Source: an uncultured Bacteriovorax sp.
GTDB lineage: Bacteria; Bdellovibrionota; Bacteriovoracia; Bacteriovoracales; Bacteriovoracaceae
Direction of reading: 5' to 3'
Length of the DNA stretch: 64,000 nt
Assembly: GCA_946481315.1 (NCBI GenBank)
Contig: CAMLMH010000002.1
Location: 1 to 64,000 of the forward strand
The stretch's first letter is position 1, and each line of letters opens with the position of its first letter. The notes beneath the pieces were generated by a model, which worked only from the letters and a program-made list of their open reading frames with translations, did not search any database and was not told the DNA's origin. The position numbers were made by a program, and so were the translations under genes. Below are positions 9,501 through 16,391 of this stretch, piece after piece.

Positions 9501-10221
9501 TGTAAAACCCCAAGTCACACTAAAAGAGAGCTGGCCCTCTGCCGGAAAAATAGTGGTAAAAGACATTCACGTCCGGTATGCACCTCATTTGCCTCTGGTG
9601 CTGAAAGGAATTTCCTGCAAAATAGATCCGGGAACTAAAGTAGGGATTATGGGAAGAACAGGATCCGGAAAAAGTACTTTCTTCCAGACGCTCTTTCGCT
9701 TCATCGAGCTCGATATGGGATCTATAGAAATTGATGATGTCGATATTGCCAGTGTTCCGCTATCTCGCCTGCGTAAGAGTATGGCCATTATTCCTCAGGA
9801 CCCAACACTGTTTATGGGGTCAATCAGGAGTAATCTGGACCGCTACAATGAATACTCGGATGAAGAAGTCATCAGAGCATTGAAACAGGCGGAGATGTGG
9901 TCGACAGTAGGCTCTATGCCACAGGGATTAATGACTCCGTTAACGGAAGGGGGAACAAATCTCAGTCAGGGGCAAAGGCAATTATTATGTATGGCCCGAG
10001 CATTGCTTATTCAGGCAAAAATTATTGTTATGGATGAAGCCACTGCTAGCGTGGATGTCCAGACAGATGCTCTTTTGCAAAAAGTAATTAAAAAAGAGCT
10101 TCGGGGAGTCACACTGGTGATTATTGCTCACCGCCTGGGCACCATCAAAGATTGTGATCAAATAATAGAAATCCAGGACGGTAGAGCAAAAGTCTTTAAT
10201 CATCTTTTGTCATTTAAATAA
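6526..10221 (+). CDS. Full-length ABCC-type ABC exporter (TMD-NBD-TMD-NBD)
   Basis: 1231 residues with two complete half-transporters on one chain. NBD1: Walker A GGVGSGKSS (about residue 416), signature LSGGQKQR (515), Walker B ILLDDPLSAVD (537). NBD2: Walker A GRTGSGKST (1042), signature LSQGQRQLLCMARAL (1145), Walker B IVMDEATASVD (1166). Switch His residues are present in both (ATHRL, IAHRL). NBD1 has Asp in place of the catalytic Glu while NBD2 keeps Glu, the asymmetry typical of the ABCC/MRP/CFTR class. The 'LLDDPLSAVD' and 'QRQLLC' strings are also ABCC-like. Each TMD has about six helices. Expected in the inner membrane exporting amphipathic compounds or conjugates; substrate unknown. 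Most bacterial exporters are half-size, so this layout is unusual. Confidence 0.9.
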   Translation: MKSINQFFFREASSVIGRAKKSFVTEADMLDLPARLSPRQIPFPEEKLDWKSGRHLLLSIIRISKKELRPAYSWYIASSLFSLSTPYLVNLFVGRINAGVTSENLFSTLGLGALLGFCGLAAGLCLQHYFYHALGAYQIINSILNKKIFLHSLKLSLKARQHNQIGDVVNHMSSDSEAAADFTFVFGDLAANLLMVIGIVIMLFFFLGYSALAALAVLLLLAPLTNYVAKKFSALDEDMMHFRDRRVTLMTQALNAIRVVKYFAWEKSIEKEVMQVRDQELHSRKKLARSEVLSGMAYMAVSSVVLFVALYFHAYRGQKLDAALIFTCVSLFSLLEGPFGELSHLLSRMTNGYVGAGRIIAFLKQETREQSLLPLDNSAQAAGVELKNIEAHHDLSAPAVLKNLTLKVKAGESVALVGGVGSGKSSLLLTILGETSISQGSLNFSGVSLAHRPKLAYLPQEAYIVNATLIENILFGEKNDREMVKAALYHSCLDKDLKNWSSGLQTEIGEKGVNLSGGQKQRVGLARAFMQRPQIILLDDPLSAVDGGTEDALCDRLLFGAWKNTTRIVATHRLEHLDRFDTIYFIEEGRITASGKLADLLLQSKSFNDFYAEHAKSKGADQSEVAEPVPSEILNADLGHETVHLPHPMETEEEVTRITEDEDREVGAVKKSIYADYLKSLGGKSRVLNPFILFILFLGALIVALAPLLQKWWLAYFSARPNSWTAIDGVAVYGLIGLAVLFLGLMNSLFWLDRGMKAGKAMHDDMLKSVLKAPVRFFDSTPVGRIIQRFSRDVESVDIYLQWSFVSVVNSLLQVGVSLFLILGLMPLMVFIIVPVMALYYIIQNDYRRPAREAKRFDSIARSPRYAHFKETLQGLVVIRSYAKEPWFIESFFQKLEASHRMFYSHYMLNRWFSSRIPVVGGIISMATAMGVALSAYYGLMSAGTAGLVTLYSLSFWGYLNWGVRVFADIESRMTSIERLKFFASLPSEQTVVKPQVTLKESWPSAGKIVVKDIHVRYAPHLPLVLKGISCKIDPGTKVGIMGRTGSGKSTFFQTLFRFIELDMGSIEIDDVDIASVPLSRLRKSMAIIPQDPTLFMGSIRSNLDRYNEYSDEEVIRALKQAEMWSTVGSMPQGLMTPLTEGGTNLSQGQRQLLCMARALLIQAKIIVMDEATASVDVQTDALLQKVIKKELRGVTLVIIAHRLGTIKDCDQIIEIQDGRAKVFNHLLSFK

Positions 10222-10785
10222 TCAGTTCAAGGGAAAAACGCCTACATTCTCCAGTGCGAATTCGGTCTTTCCCTCAGAATTGGCCTGTACCTTGAATTTC
10301 ATCACTTTCATCGCATTGAGTTCTGCCAGAACATTGACATTATCACGATCGGTGCGCATCAGAGGAATTTTGACTGTCCCGGATGCCATCTGCTCTCCCG
10401 TCTGATCGTTTATCACTAGTGCCTGAAAACTAATGGCAAATTCACAATGCTTTTCCCGGTAAAAGGCGCGGTCCGGAGCGTGAACACTTTCAGTTCCGGA
10501 AATATTTAACTGTACATAAGAAAGACCATCAGTGCCCACATGTAAAGAAACAGGATAATGAACTGAACGGGGCTCCTGAACATGGGAGACTGATTTAAGG
10601 TCTCCAAAAAATCCCATGTAAATTGTCTCACAAGTAACGACTGGTTTGATGGACGATATTTCCAGCTCCCGGTCTCCGGTTTTATTTTCAAACTTCAGCC
10701 CCAGCTGGGCCGGAGTAATTGTCATCGACGCGGCCAGGACGTTTGTTGATATCAGAGAAAATAACAGACTGATGAGAACCTTCAT
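10222..10785 (-). CDS. Secreted hypothetical protein
   Basis: 187 residues with a clean signal peptide (MKVLISLLFSLISTNVLAA). The mature part is beta-rich and contains two Cys (VTCETI, KHCEFA) that could form a disulfide. A good AAGGAGG site precedes the start. Its stop codon directly abuts the stop of the ABC exporter (convergent). I do not recognise a family; a periplasmic protein is likely. Confidence 0.7.
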   Translation of the reverse strand: MKVLISLLFSLISTNVLAASMTITPAQLGLKFENKTGDRELEISSIKPVVTCETIYMGFFGDLKSVSHVQEPRSVHYPVSLHVGTDGLSYVQLNISGTESVHAPDRAFYREKHCEFAISFQALVINDQTGEQMASGTVKIPLMRTDRDNVNVLAELNAMKVMKFKVQANSEGKTEFALENVGVFPLN

Positions 10786-10954
10786 CTAAGACCTCCTTGA
10801 TGATGGAAAAGTTGAAAATTCATATCAACAATAACTTAGCGCTGACAAGTCATGGTCTCTGAAAAAAAATGCAGTTTTCCCCTTGACGCTTCTAAAGGAC
10901 ATATTATTTTTCACTATGAGAAATGACACAAAACTTTAACCAAGGAGGAAAAAC

Positions 10955-11434
10955 ATGAGACAAAATGCATTCGTCACATTGCTAGATCCATCTTTTTCGC
11001 CATTTAGATTTTATCAGGATTGGGAAAAAGATTTTGAGAAAATGCTGACCGACAACAGTGAACACTATTTTGAGCAGGACGGTCATTACCTGACATCAAT
11101 GGATATGCCAGGCGTTGACGGTAAGGATATTAATATTGAGATTGAAGAAAATAAAGTTTTCGTCAGCGCGGAAAGAAAACTACAGTTTGGAAAAAATAAC
11201 CAGGTCATTAAGTATCAGCGCGTCTTTGCTATTCCGAAACACACCGACGTGGAAAAAATAGACGCGCATTATGAAAATGGTGTTCTCACTCTGGCCTTCC
11301 CGAAAATGGAAGAGAATAAATATAAGAAAAAAATCCAGGTCGTGACCGGAGAAAAGCCAAGCAAATGGCAATCGTTGCTGAATTTTGCTCGCAGTGAAAA
11401 AAATGAAGCTGCGGAAAAAAAAATGATTAACTAA
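10955..11434 (+). CDS. Hsp20 small heat-shock chaperone
   Basis: 159 residues, AAGGAGG site seven bases before the ATG. The alpha-crystallin domain spans residues 40-135: 'YLTSMDMPGVDGKDINIEIEE' start, 'VFVSAERK', and the 'YENGVLTLAFPK' signature (usual form A.l.nGvL.i..PK). The C-terminal tail lacks an obvious I-x-I/V anchor. It holds unfolded proteins under stress in the cytoplasm. A TTGACG box at 10883-10888 lies upstream, but I see no matching sigma-32-type minus-10 at proper spacing. It ends at the shared hairpin. Confidence 0.93.
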   Translation: MRQNAFVTLLDPSFSPFRFYQDWEKDFEKMLTDNSEHYFEQDGHYLTSMDMPGVDGKDINIEIEENKVFVSAERKLQFGKNNQVIKYQRVFAIPKHTDVEKIDAHYENGVLTLAFPKMEENKYKKKIQVVTGEKPSKWQSLLNFARSEKNEAAEKKMIN

Positions 11435-11457
11435 AAAAGCCCCGCAAGTCGGGGCTT
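11433..11457. terminator. Bidirectional terminator
   Basis: Stem GCCCCG (11439-11444)/CGGGGC (11450-11455) with flanking A-T pairs, and an A6 run on its left giving a T-tract on the minus strand. It serves the DUF1232 gene strongly and the Hsp20 gene more weakly. Confidence 0.8.
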
Positions 11458-11468
11458 CATTCATTCAA

Positions 11469-11819
11469 TCAATACGGCTCTTTAGTATAAGACCAGATGT
11501 TATTTTTTATAAAACCGGGGACTAGTGCTGAAGTAGAACGCGCCAGCCGTTTTGCCCGCGCATAGGATTTCATGTTCCATGGATAGTGGCTCAGGATGAT
11601 CGCCTGATCCAGAGTTTCGAAAAAATAATCCAGAACGATCGCCAGAATAATCACATCATCAATCAGTCCAAAAAAAGGAATCCAATCCGGTATGAGATCG
11701 ATAGGCGAAAGAATGAGTGCTACCAGCGCCATAACAATCTTTTTATCTCGGGAAGGAATGCGTGAATCCTGAGAAGTATTGATAAGAAATTCTTTGAGTT
11801 GTTTAAAAAATTTTTTCAT
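11469..11819 (-). CDS. DUF1232 (YkvA-type) membrane protein
   Basis: 116 residues. The DUF1232 core 'LILSPIDLIPDWIPFFGLID' followed by 'DVIILAIVLDYFF' is diagnostic. It forms one or two membrane helices. The function of the family is not established. The N-terminal 30 residues are basic and polar. Terminated by the hairpin at 11433-11457. Confidence 0.88.
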   Translation of the reverse strand: MKKFFKQLKEFLINTSQDSRIPSRDKKIVMALVALILSPIDLIPDWIPFFGLIDDVIILAIVLDYFFETLDQAIILSHYPWNMKSYARAKRLARSTSALVPGFIKNNIWSYTKEPY

Positions 11820-12010
11820 AAGATTATTTTAAGCCAATTGCACAGAAAGAAAAGCAAATCACGTCCTAACCACTGATGCCCCAACCCTGAAATTTCGTCA
11901 GGAATTCGCTTTCCGCATTTTCAACTTCATACTGCACGAGTAGGCGGTATGGCCTTTGCAGTTTCTATCTTTAGAAAGTTGATCCCTTAATCAACAAGGG
12001 GGACATAAAC

Positions 12011-12568
12011 ATGGAGAGATTTATGTTAAAAAAATGGCTTGTATTAGCACTTATGACTGGTTCTGTTTCAGGTTTTGCACAAACCTTGGGTAATAAGATG
12101 GAAGGAACTTTTCCTGAAGTCCGAGCTGTTGAAGGAAGCGATGAATACCGTCTCCACATGGGTTTAACGGGAGGGATAAATAATCCGGAAGAATTAGACT
12201 CAAGTGCTGAATATGGTATCAATGTTGGATTTCAGCCAATTGTCCCTTTTAGTGTTGGGGCAGAATTGACGACAACTGAATTGGATAACAACGATCAGGA
12301 TCAAAGAACAACCTTACTTGCTCGTGGGGCTTATAACATGGGTGGTGACATTCCGGTTCTTAAGTATTCCTGGATTGGAGCAGGTATTGGTCCTTCTTTA
12401 ATTGATAACCAGCTTGAACTCGCTATTGCTCCACAAGTGGGATTTGATATTCCATTAACTAATAAAGTCCATGACGTGATTTCATTGGGGCTGAACGCTA
12501 AATATATGTTTGTTTCAGACAATCCAGATTCATTAGTGGCAGCAGCAGCTGTTAAGTACTGGTACTAA
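12011..12568 (+). CDS. Small outer-membrane beta-barrel protein
   Basis: 185 residues. Start at 12011 has AAGGGGG eight bases upstream; an in-frame ATG at 12023 with its own GGAGAG is a possible alternative. A signal peptide ends at VSGFAQ. The mature part shows alternating beta strands (FQPIVPFSVGAELTTTEL, RTTLLARGAYNMG, DVISLGLNAKYMF) and ends in Tyr-Trp-Tyr, an aromatic C-terminus as expected for a BAM substrate. An OmpA/OmpX-like 8-strand barrel is likely; role unknown. Followed by a strong terminator. Confidence 0.72.
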   Translation: MERFMLKKWLVLALMTGSVSGFAQTLGNKMEGTFPEVRAVEGSDEYRLHMGLTGGINNPEELDSSAEYGINVGFQPIVPFSVGAELTTTELDNNDQDQRTTLLARGAYNMGGDIPVLKYSWIGAGIGPSLIDNQLELAIAPQVGFDIPLTNKVHDVISLGLNAKYMFVSDNPDSLVAAAAVKYWY

Positions 12569-12595
12569 CGGCCCACTAAAATGGTGCTAATAAAG

Positions 12596-12630
12596 AAGAC
12601 ATGGTTTTAAGACCATGTCTTTTATTTTTT
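12596..12630 (+). terminator. Strong rho-independent terminator
   Basis: A perfect 10-bp stem (AAGACATGGT at 12596-12605 with ACCATGTCTT at 12612-12621, 6-base loop) runs straight into a T-rich tail to 12630. Confidence 0.92.
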
Positions 12631-12640
12631 GGAGGCAATT

Positions 12641-13984
12641 TCAGACTTTATTGAGAGTTCGATTATTGAGTAAAATCTGCCGATAGACCAGCATGAAACT
12701 GATAATAAAAAACGGGAAGCCGGGAAAGATTGGAACAATAGCGCCGATACATCCGATCAGAAAAAATATCACCGAAAAAGTAAAACGCAAAATATGAAAG
12801 ATACGGTTACCTTTGACTGGTTCTTCCTGGAAGGTTAAGCCGATGGCGAAATTGGAAAGAATGGCAAAAAACACATAATAGAAAATTCTGCGAAAGCGGA
12901 TTTTAAGCGGGGCTTTCTCCAGGAATTTAGCAGCTTCAACTTTTTCGCAACCAAACATGATGATTTTTTCAATTTCTTCATTCAGAGCTTCTGTGAACTC
13001 CTGGTTATAAACATCAACGTTCATTTCCATGTTCTGCTGATAGCTCGTATAGTTGAGATTAAATGAGCCGACCGTGGACCAGCTGTTATCAACCGTAGCG
13101 AGTTTTCCATGCAAAATAGATTCTTTCCACTGATAAATTTCCACTCCGTGTTTGAGGAAATAAGAGTAAAGATATTCACTGGCATAAATATAACTGGGCC
13201 AGTCCGATAATGTAGGCAGAACAAGCCTTACTCTCACTCCGCGTTTGGCCAGTTTCACCAGCTGTTGCATAAATTTTTTGCGGGGGAAAAAATAGGAATT
13301 TACCAGAGTTAGCTGGTTTTGTGCCAGCGATGTCATTTTGGAATACTGCCGGCTTATCTTCCAACGTCTGTGAACCCAGTCATTGATTGAAATACCGACT
13401 TCATATCCGCTGGGATGAAAAAGTTCTTTTTTATTTTTTTCCGTGAATGGTTCATAATGCAGTTCTTTTCGCCAGGCCCGCTTGAAAACCAGCCGGCAAT
13501 AATTCGTTATATCCACAGTGACAGGGCCTTCTACTAAAACAGCAAAATCCAGCTGAGGAACAGGGTTGTCTTCATGTATGGCATCGTAAATGTTTATGCC
13601 TCCGATAAAGGCCTTCAGATGGTCGACTAACAGGACTTTATGGTGCAGACGTCGTCCCCAGCGGTATAGCCATTTTAGGTGGAGAGCATTAAAGCGCTTA
13701 AAAAAAACACCGGCACTCTTTAATTCTTCTTCTGCAACCTCGGGAAAAGTTCTGGACCCCATGCTGTCAATCAAGAGATAAACATGGACACCTCTTAAGG
13801 CAGCTCTGATCAGCGCCAGATGAACACGGGTCCCAAATTTATCCATTTCAAAAATATATGTCTGCAAATGGATGCTTTTTTGGGCCTGATCGATGAGTTT
13901 AATATAATCATCCTGAAAGCGGGGACCATCGAGGTAAAACTCAACATGATTGCCCTTGGTAATATGAAAAAAATTACTAGGCAT
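12641..13984 (-). CDS. PLD-superfamily (cardiolipin-synthase-like) protein with C-terminal membrane tail
   Basis: 447 residues. Two HKD motifs: 'LHHKVLLVDHLKAFIGGIN' (about residue 115) and 'LHGKLATVDNSWSTVGSFN' (about 295), so the active site is complete. The enzyme would transfer or hydrolyse phosphatidyl groups, or attack another phosphodiester. There is no N-terminal membrane anchor; instead the last 90 residues hold two or three membrane helices and a 'GAIVPIFPGFPFFIIS' segment resembling DUF454/YbaN proteins, an unusual tail. The start overlaps the end of the upstream EEP gene by 8 bases, so translation is probably coupled. Confidence 0.85.
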   Translation of the reverse strand: MPSNFFHITKGNHVEFYLDGPRFQDDYIKLIDQAQKSIHLQTYIFEMDKFGTRVHLALIRAALRGVHVYLLIDSMGSRTFPEVAEEELKSAGVFFKRFNALHLKWLYRWGRRLHHKVLLVDHLKAFIGGINIYDAIHEDNPVPQLDFAVLVEGPVTVDITNYCRLVFKRAWRKELHYEPFTEKNKKELFHPSGYEVGISINDWVHRRWKISRQYSKMTSLAQNQLTLVNSYFFPRKKFMQQLVKLAKRGVRVRLVLPTLSDWPSYIYASEYLYSYFLKHGVEIYQWKESILHGKLATVDNSWSTVGSFNLNYTSYQQNMEMNVDVYNQEFTEALNEEIEKIIMFGCEKVEAAKFLEKAPLKIRFRRIFYYVFFAILSNFAIGLTFQEEPVKGNRIFHILRFTFSVIFFLIGCIGAIVPIFPGFPFFIISFMLVYRQILLNNRTLNKV

Positions 13985-14744
13985 GGATTTCTACCTCACA
14001 AAAAAGAGGGACATGATCAGATAATTTATTATTCCCAGTTTCAAATGACCGAGCTGCATGGACTTCCGCATTTTTAATGTAAATCCGATCAAGGCGTAAA
14101 AAAGGAAATCCTGCCGGAAATGTTTTTGCGTAATGACCGTGAATGAGTTTATGGGCTTCTTTCATTCCCAAAAGTTTTTCAAACGTGTCCGATGCACGCA
14201 TGTTCCAGTCATTAAAATCTCCGGCAATAATTAATGGTGGATTTTCTTCTTCGTTTTTTGCATGCAGAAACTTTTGAATGCGCTCATATTGTTTAGTTCT
14301 TCCTGCGTGCAGCAGATCAAGATGCAGACAGGCAGCGTAAAGATGTTTATGTTTAAGCGGTAACGCTATTTTACAAATCAGCATTCCTCTTTGCTCAAAA
14401 GTATTTGTAGATAAATTGATGTTTTCCCAGGACTCTATAGGAAATTTACTGAGGATTAAATTGCCATGATGACCATGTTCATACAGGGCATTTTGGGCAT
14501 ATGAAAAATGTGGCCATAAAGCGTCAGCAAAATATTCAAACTGTGCATCAATCATCCCTTTTTCTTTCATCTTAAGATTTTCGCCGATCACTTCTTGCAG
14601 GAAGACTAAATCAGCGTTAGTTGATTGGATAAATTCTTTCATCGCTTCCAGCGTATAAACTGTATTTTTCCAGTCAAAACCTTTATGGATATTGAATGAG
14701 AGAATCTTTAATCGCATCTGATTTACTTCTTTCTGCTGTTTCAT
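13977..14744 (-). CDS. Endonuclease/exonuclease/phosphatase family protein
   Basis: 255 residues; start at 14744 supported by GAGGGAG seven bases upstream (an in-frame Met at 14717 begins MRLKILSFNIHKG). EEP motifs are intact: 'LSFNIHKG', 'LVFLQEV' (metal Glu), 'HLDLLHAGR', 'IIAGDFNDW', and 'KLSDHVPLFCEVEI' (catalytic SDH). No signal peptide. Coupled to the PLD gene downstream, as found in several bacteria where EEP and ClsB-like genes are neighbours (ybhP-clsB in E. coli). A link to phospholipid or nucleic-acid phosphodiester metabolism is inference. Confidence 0.88.
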   Translation of the reverse strand: MKQQKEVNQMRLKILSFNIHKGFDWKNTVYTLEAMKEFIQSTNADLVFLQEVIGENLKMKEKGMIDAQFEYFADALWPHFSYAQNALYEHGHHGNLILSKFPIESWENINLSTNTFEQRGMLICKIALPLKHKHLYAACLHLDLLHAGRTKQYERIQKFLHAKNEEENPPLIIAGDFNDWNMRASDTFEKLLGMKEAHKLIHGHYAKTFPAGFPFLRLDRIYIKNAEVHAARSFETGNNKLSDHVPLFCEVEIHA

Positions 14745-14837
14745 TTGAGAACTCCCTCATCATACTAAAGGAGCAAACACTAAGCCAAGTTCTTGGCATT
14801 CTAAATGCAGATTACGCACATCAAGGAAGGTGAAGTA

Positions 14838-16391
14838 ATGAAGTCAACAATTCTCTCGGCTTTTTTATTCGGTATGTCTTTAATATCTTCTGGCGATTCT
14901 CATGCCCGGTTGATTCAGATATTGCATACCAACGATACGCATTCGCATCTGAATCATGCCATTCATGATAAACAAACTGGCGGAGTTGAAAGACTAAAGA
15001 CGCTGATTGATCAGTATAAAACTTTAATGAACGATGCTGGCATTAAAACTATTGTATTAGACGCTGGTGATTTTTCCGAAGGCAACTTATACTACATGGC
15101 CGAAAAAGGACGCTCCACATTTAATGTACACAATCAGATGGGCTATGACGTAGGCATCCTGGGAAACCATGATTACCTGATGGGCACAAATGAACTCAAC
15201 CGACTGCTGGGAGAGTTTGATCTTAGATTTCATCTTCTGGCGGCCAATATTGAACCTTCAGCTGAACACACTCATCTACAGCAAAAAATAAAACCTTATG
15301 CCGAGCTGGAAGTAGATGGATTAAAAATCGGAATACTAGGTTTGACCACCAATGAGATTTTCTACAAATGGCGATTCGAAAAAGGGCTGGTGACTAATCC
15401 GCTGGAGAGTGCGCAAAAATATGAAAAAATTCTAAAAGAAAGAGGGAATGATGCCATCATTGCCCTTACACATCTCGGGCTTTTTCAGGACATGCGGATG
15501 GTTGCCAGAAGCAGACACATTGATCTCGTTGTCGGCGGACATTCTCACGATGCTTTATTTAAAGAAAAATATGGCAAGAACAGAAACGGAAGGCAGATTC
15601 CAGTCGTTCAGGCAGGAGCTCATACAGATTATCTGGGCAGATTAATTATAGATGTGGAAAAAAATCAGCCGCTGAAAGTGGTAAAATATGAACTGATACC
15701 GGTAAATAACAGTGCTGATGATCCGGATATCAAACAACTTGTGGAGGGAGCAGATCAGTCTCTGGATTTTCTCTACGGTAAAGAATGGCTGGAGACGGTG
15801 GTGGGCAAGTCAAGTTTAAAACCAAAGGATCCGGACGGAATGAAAAAATGGGCGGCTTATGTCGCGCATGCGATTAAAGAAAAAACAGATGCCCAGATTG
15901 CCATTCACGCTCCACCGATGAACGGTGTGAACTATCCAGTTGGTCAGATTAACCGCAGAGATCTGTATAATTCCTTTCCGCGAGCTTTTGATATTAATGA
16001 AAAGTTCGGCTGGAACATTTACACGACCAAAATCATGGGAGTGTGGTTGCGATTGACGATCCAATCCTTAAGTCTCTTTGGTCAGCCGTTGATTTTATCC
16101 GGTGTCGAGCTGGATTATGTAAACACACCAATTGGATTAAAGATTCGCAAGATGCGAATCAATGGTGAAAAAATCAAACCCTTCAAGGTTTACACTGTCG
16201 CTTTTACTGAAGGTGTCGTTAAAGGAGCTCAGGGAGTTGATGACCGAACTATTGCTATTCTTCGTCATCCCAAAGATACAGGAATTAAAATCTGGCACAC
16301 CCTCGAAGAAAGACTCAGAAAAACTCAGGTGGATGACCAAAGCACCCGGACCAACTGGGCCTTTGTGGACAAATCAACGGATTTTCAATGA
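14838..16391 (+). CDS. Secreted 5'-nucleotidase / metallophosphatase (UshA-like)
   Basis: 517 residues from the ATG at 14838 (AAGGAAGGTGAAGTA upstream); a longer frame from 14805 lacks an RBS and hides the signal peptide. The signal peptide is MKSTILSAFLFGMSLISSG. The metallophosphatase core has all metal motifs: 'LHTNDTHSHL', 'DAGDFSEG', 'GNHDYLM', 'LTHLG' and 'GGHSHD'. The C-terminal 5'-nucleotidase domain spans about 320-500. Likely a periplasmic enzyme that dephosphorylates nucleotides or UDP-sugars for salvage. Overlaps the convergent MMPL gene by 18 bases. Confidence 0.9.
   Translation: MKSTILSAFLFGMSLISSGDSHARLIQILHTNDTHSHLNHAIHDKQTGGVERLKTLIDQYKTLMNDAGIKTIVLDAGDFSEGNLYYMAEKGRSTFNVHNQMGYDVGILGNHDYLMGTNELNRLLGEFDLRFHLLAANIEPSAEHTHLQQKIKPYAELEVDGLKIGILGLTTNEIFYKWRFEKGLVTNPLESAQKYEKILKERGNDAIIALTHLGLFQDMRMVARSRHIDLVVGGHSHDALFKEKYGKNRNGRQIPVVQAGAHTDYLGRLIIDVEKNQPLKVVKYELIPVNNSADDPDIKQLVEGADQSLDFLYGKEWLETVVGKSSLKPKDPDGMKKWAAYVAHAIKEKTDAQIAIHAPPMNGVNYPVGQINRRDLYNSFPRAFDINEKFGWNIYTTKIMGVWLRLTIQSLSLFGQPLILSGVELDYVNTPIGLKIRKMRINGEKIKPFKVYTVAFTEGVVKGAQGVDDRTIAILRHPKDTGIKIWHTLEERLRKTQVDDQSTRTNWAFVDKSTDFQ

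Noticed and set aside
10883..10907. A heat-shock promoter before the Hsp20 gene (TTGACG and TATTAT)
   Set aside because: Spacer is only 13 bases and no CCCCAT-type minus-10 is present, so neither sigma-70 nor sigma-32 rules are met.
14793..14810. A sigma-54-like TTGGCAT...ATGCAG before the 5'-nucleotidase gene
   Set aside because: The spacing fits but both elements deviate from consensus, and the implied start leaves almost no room before the ribosome site.
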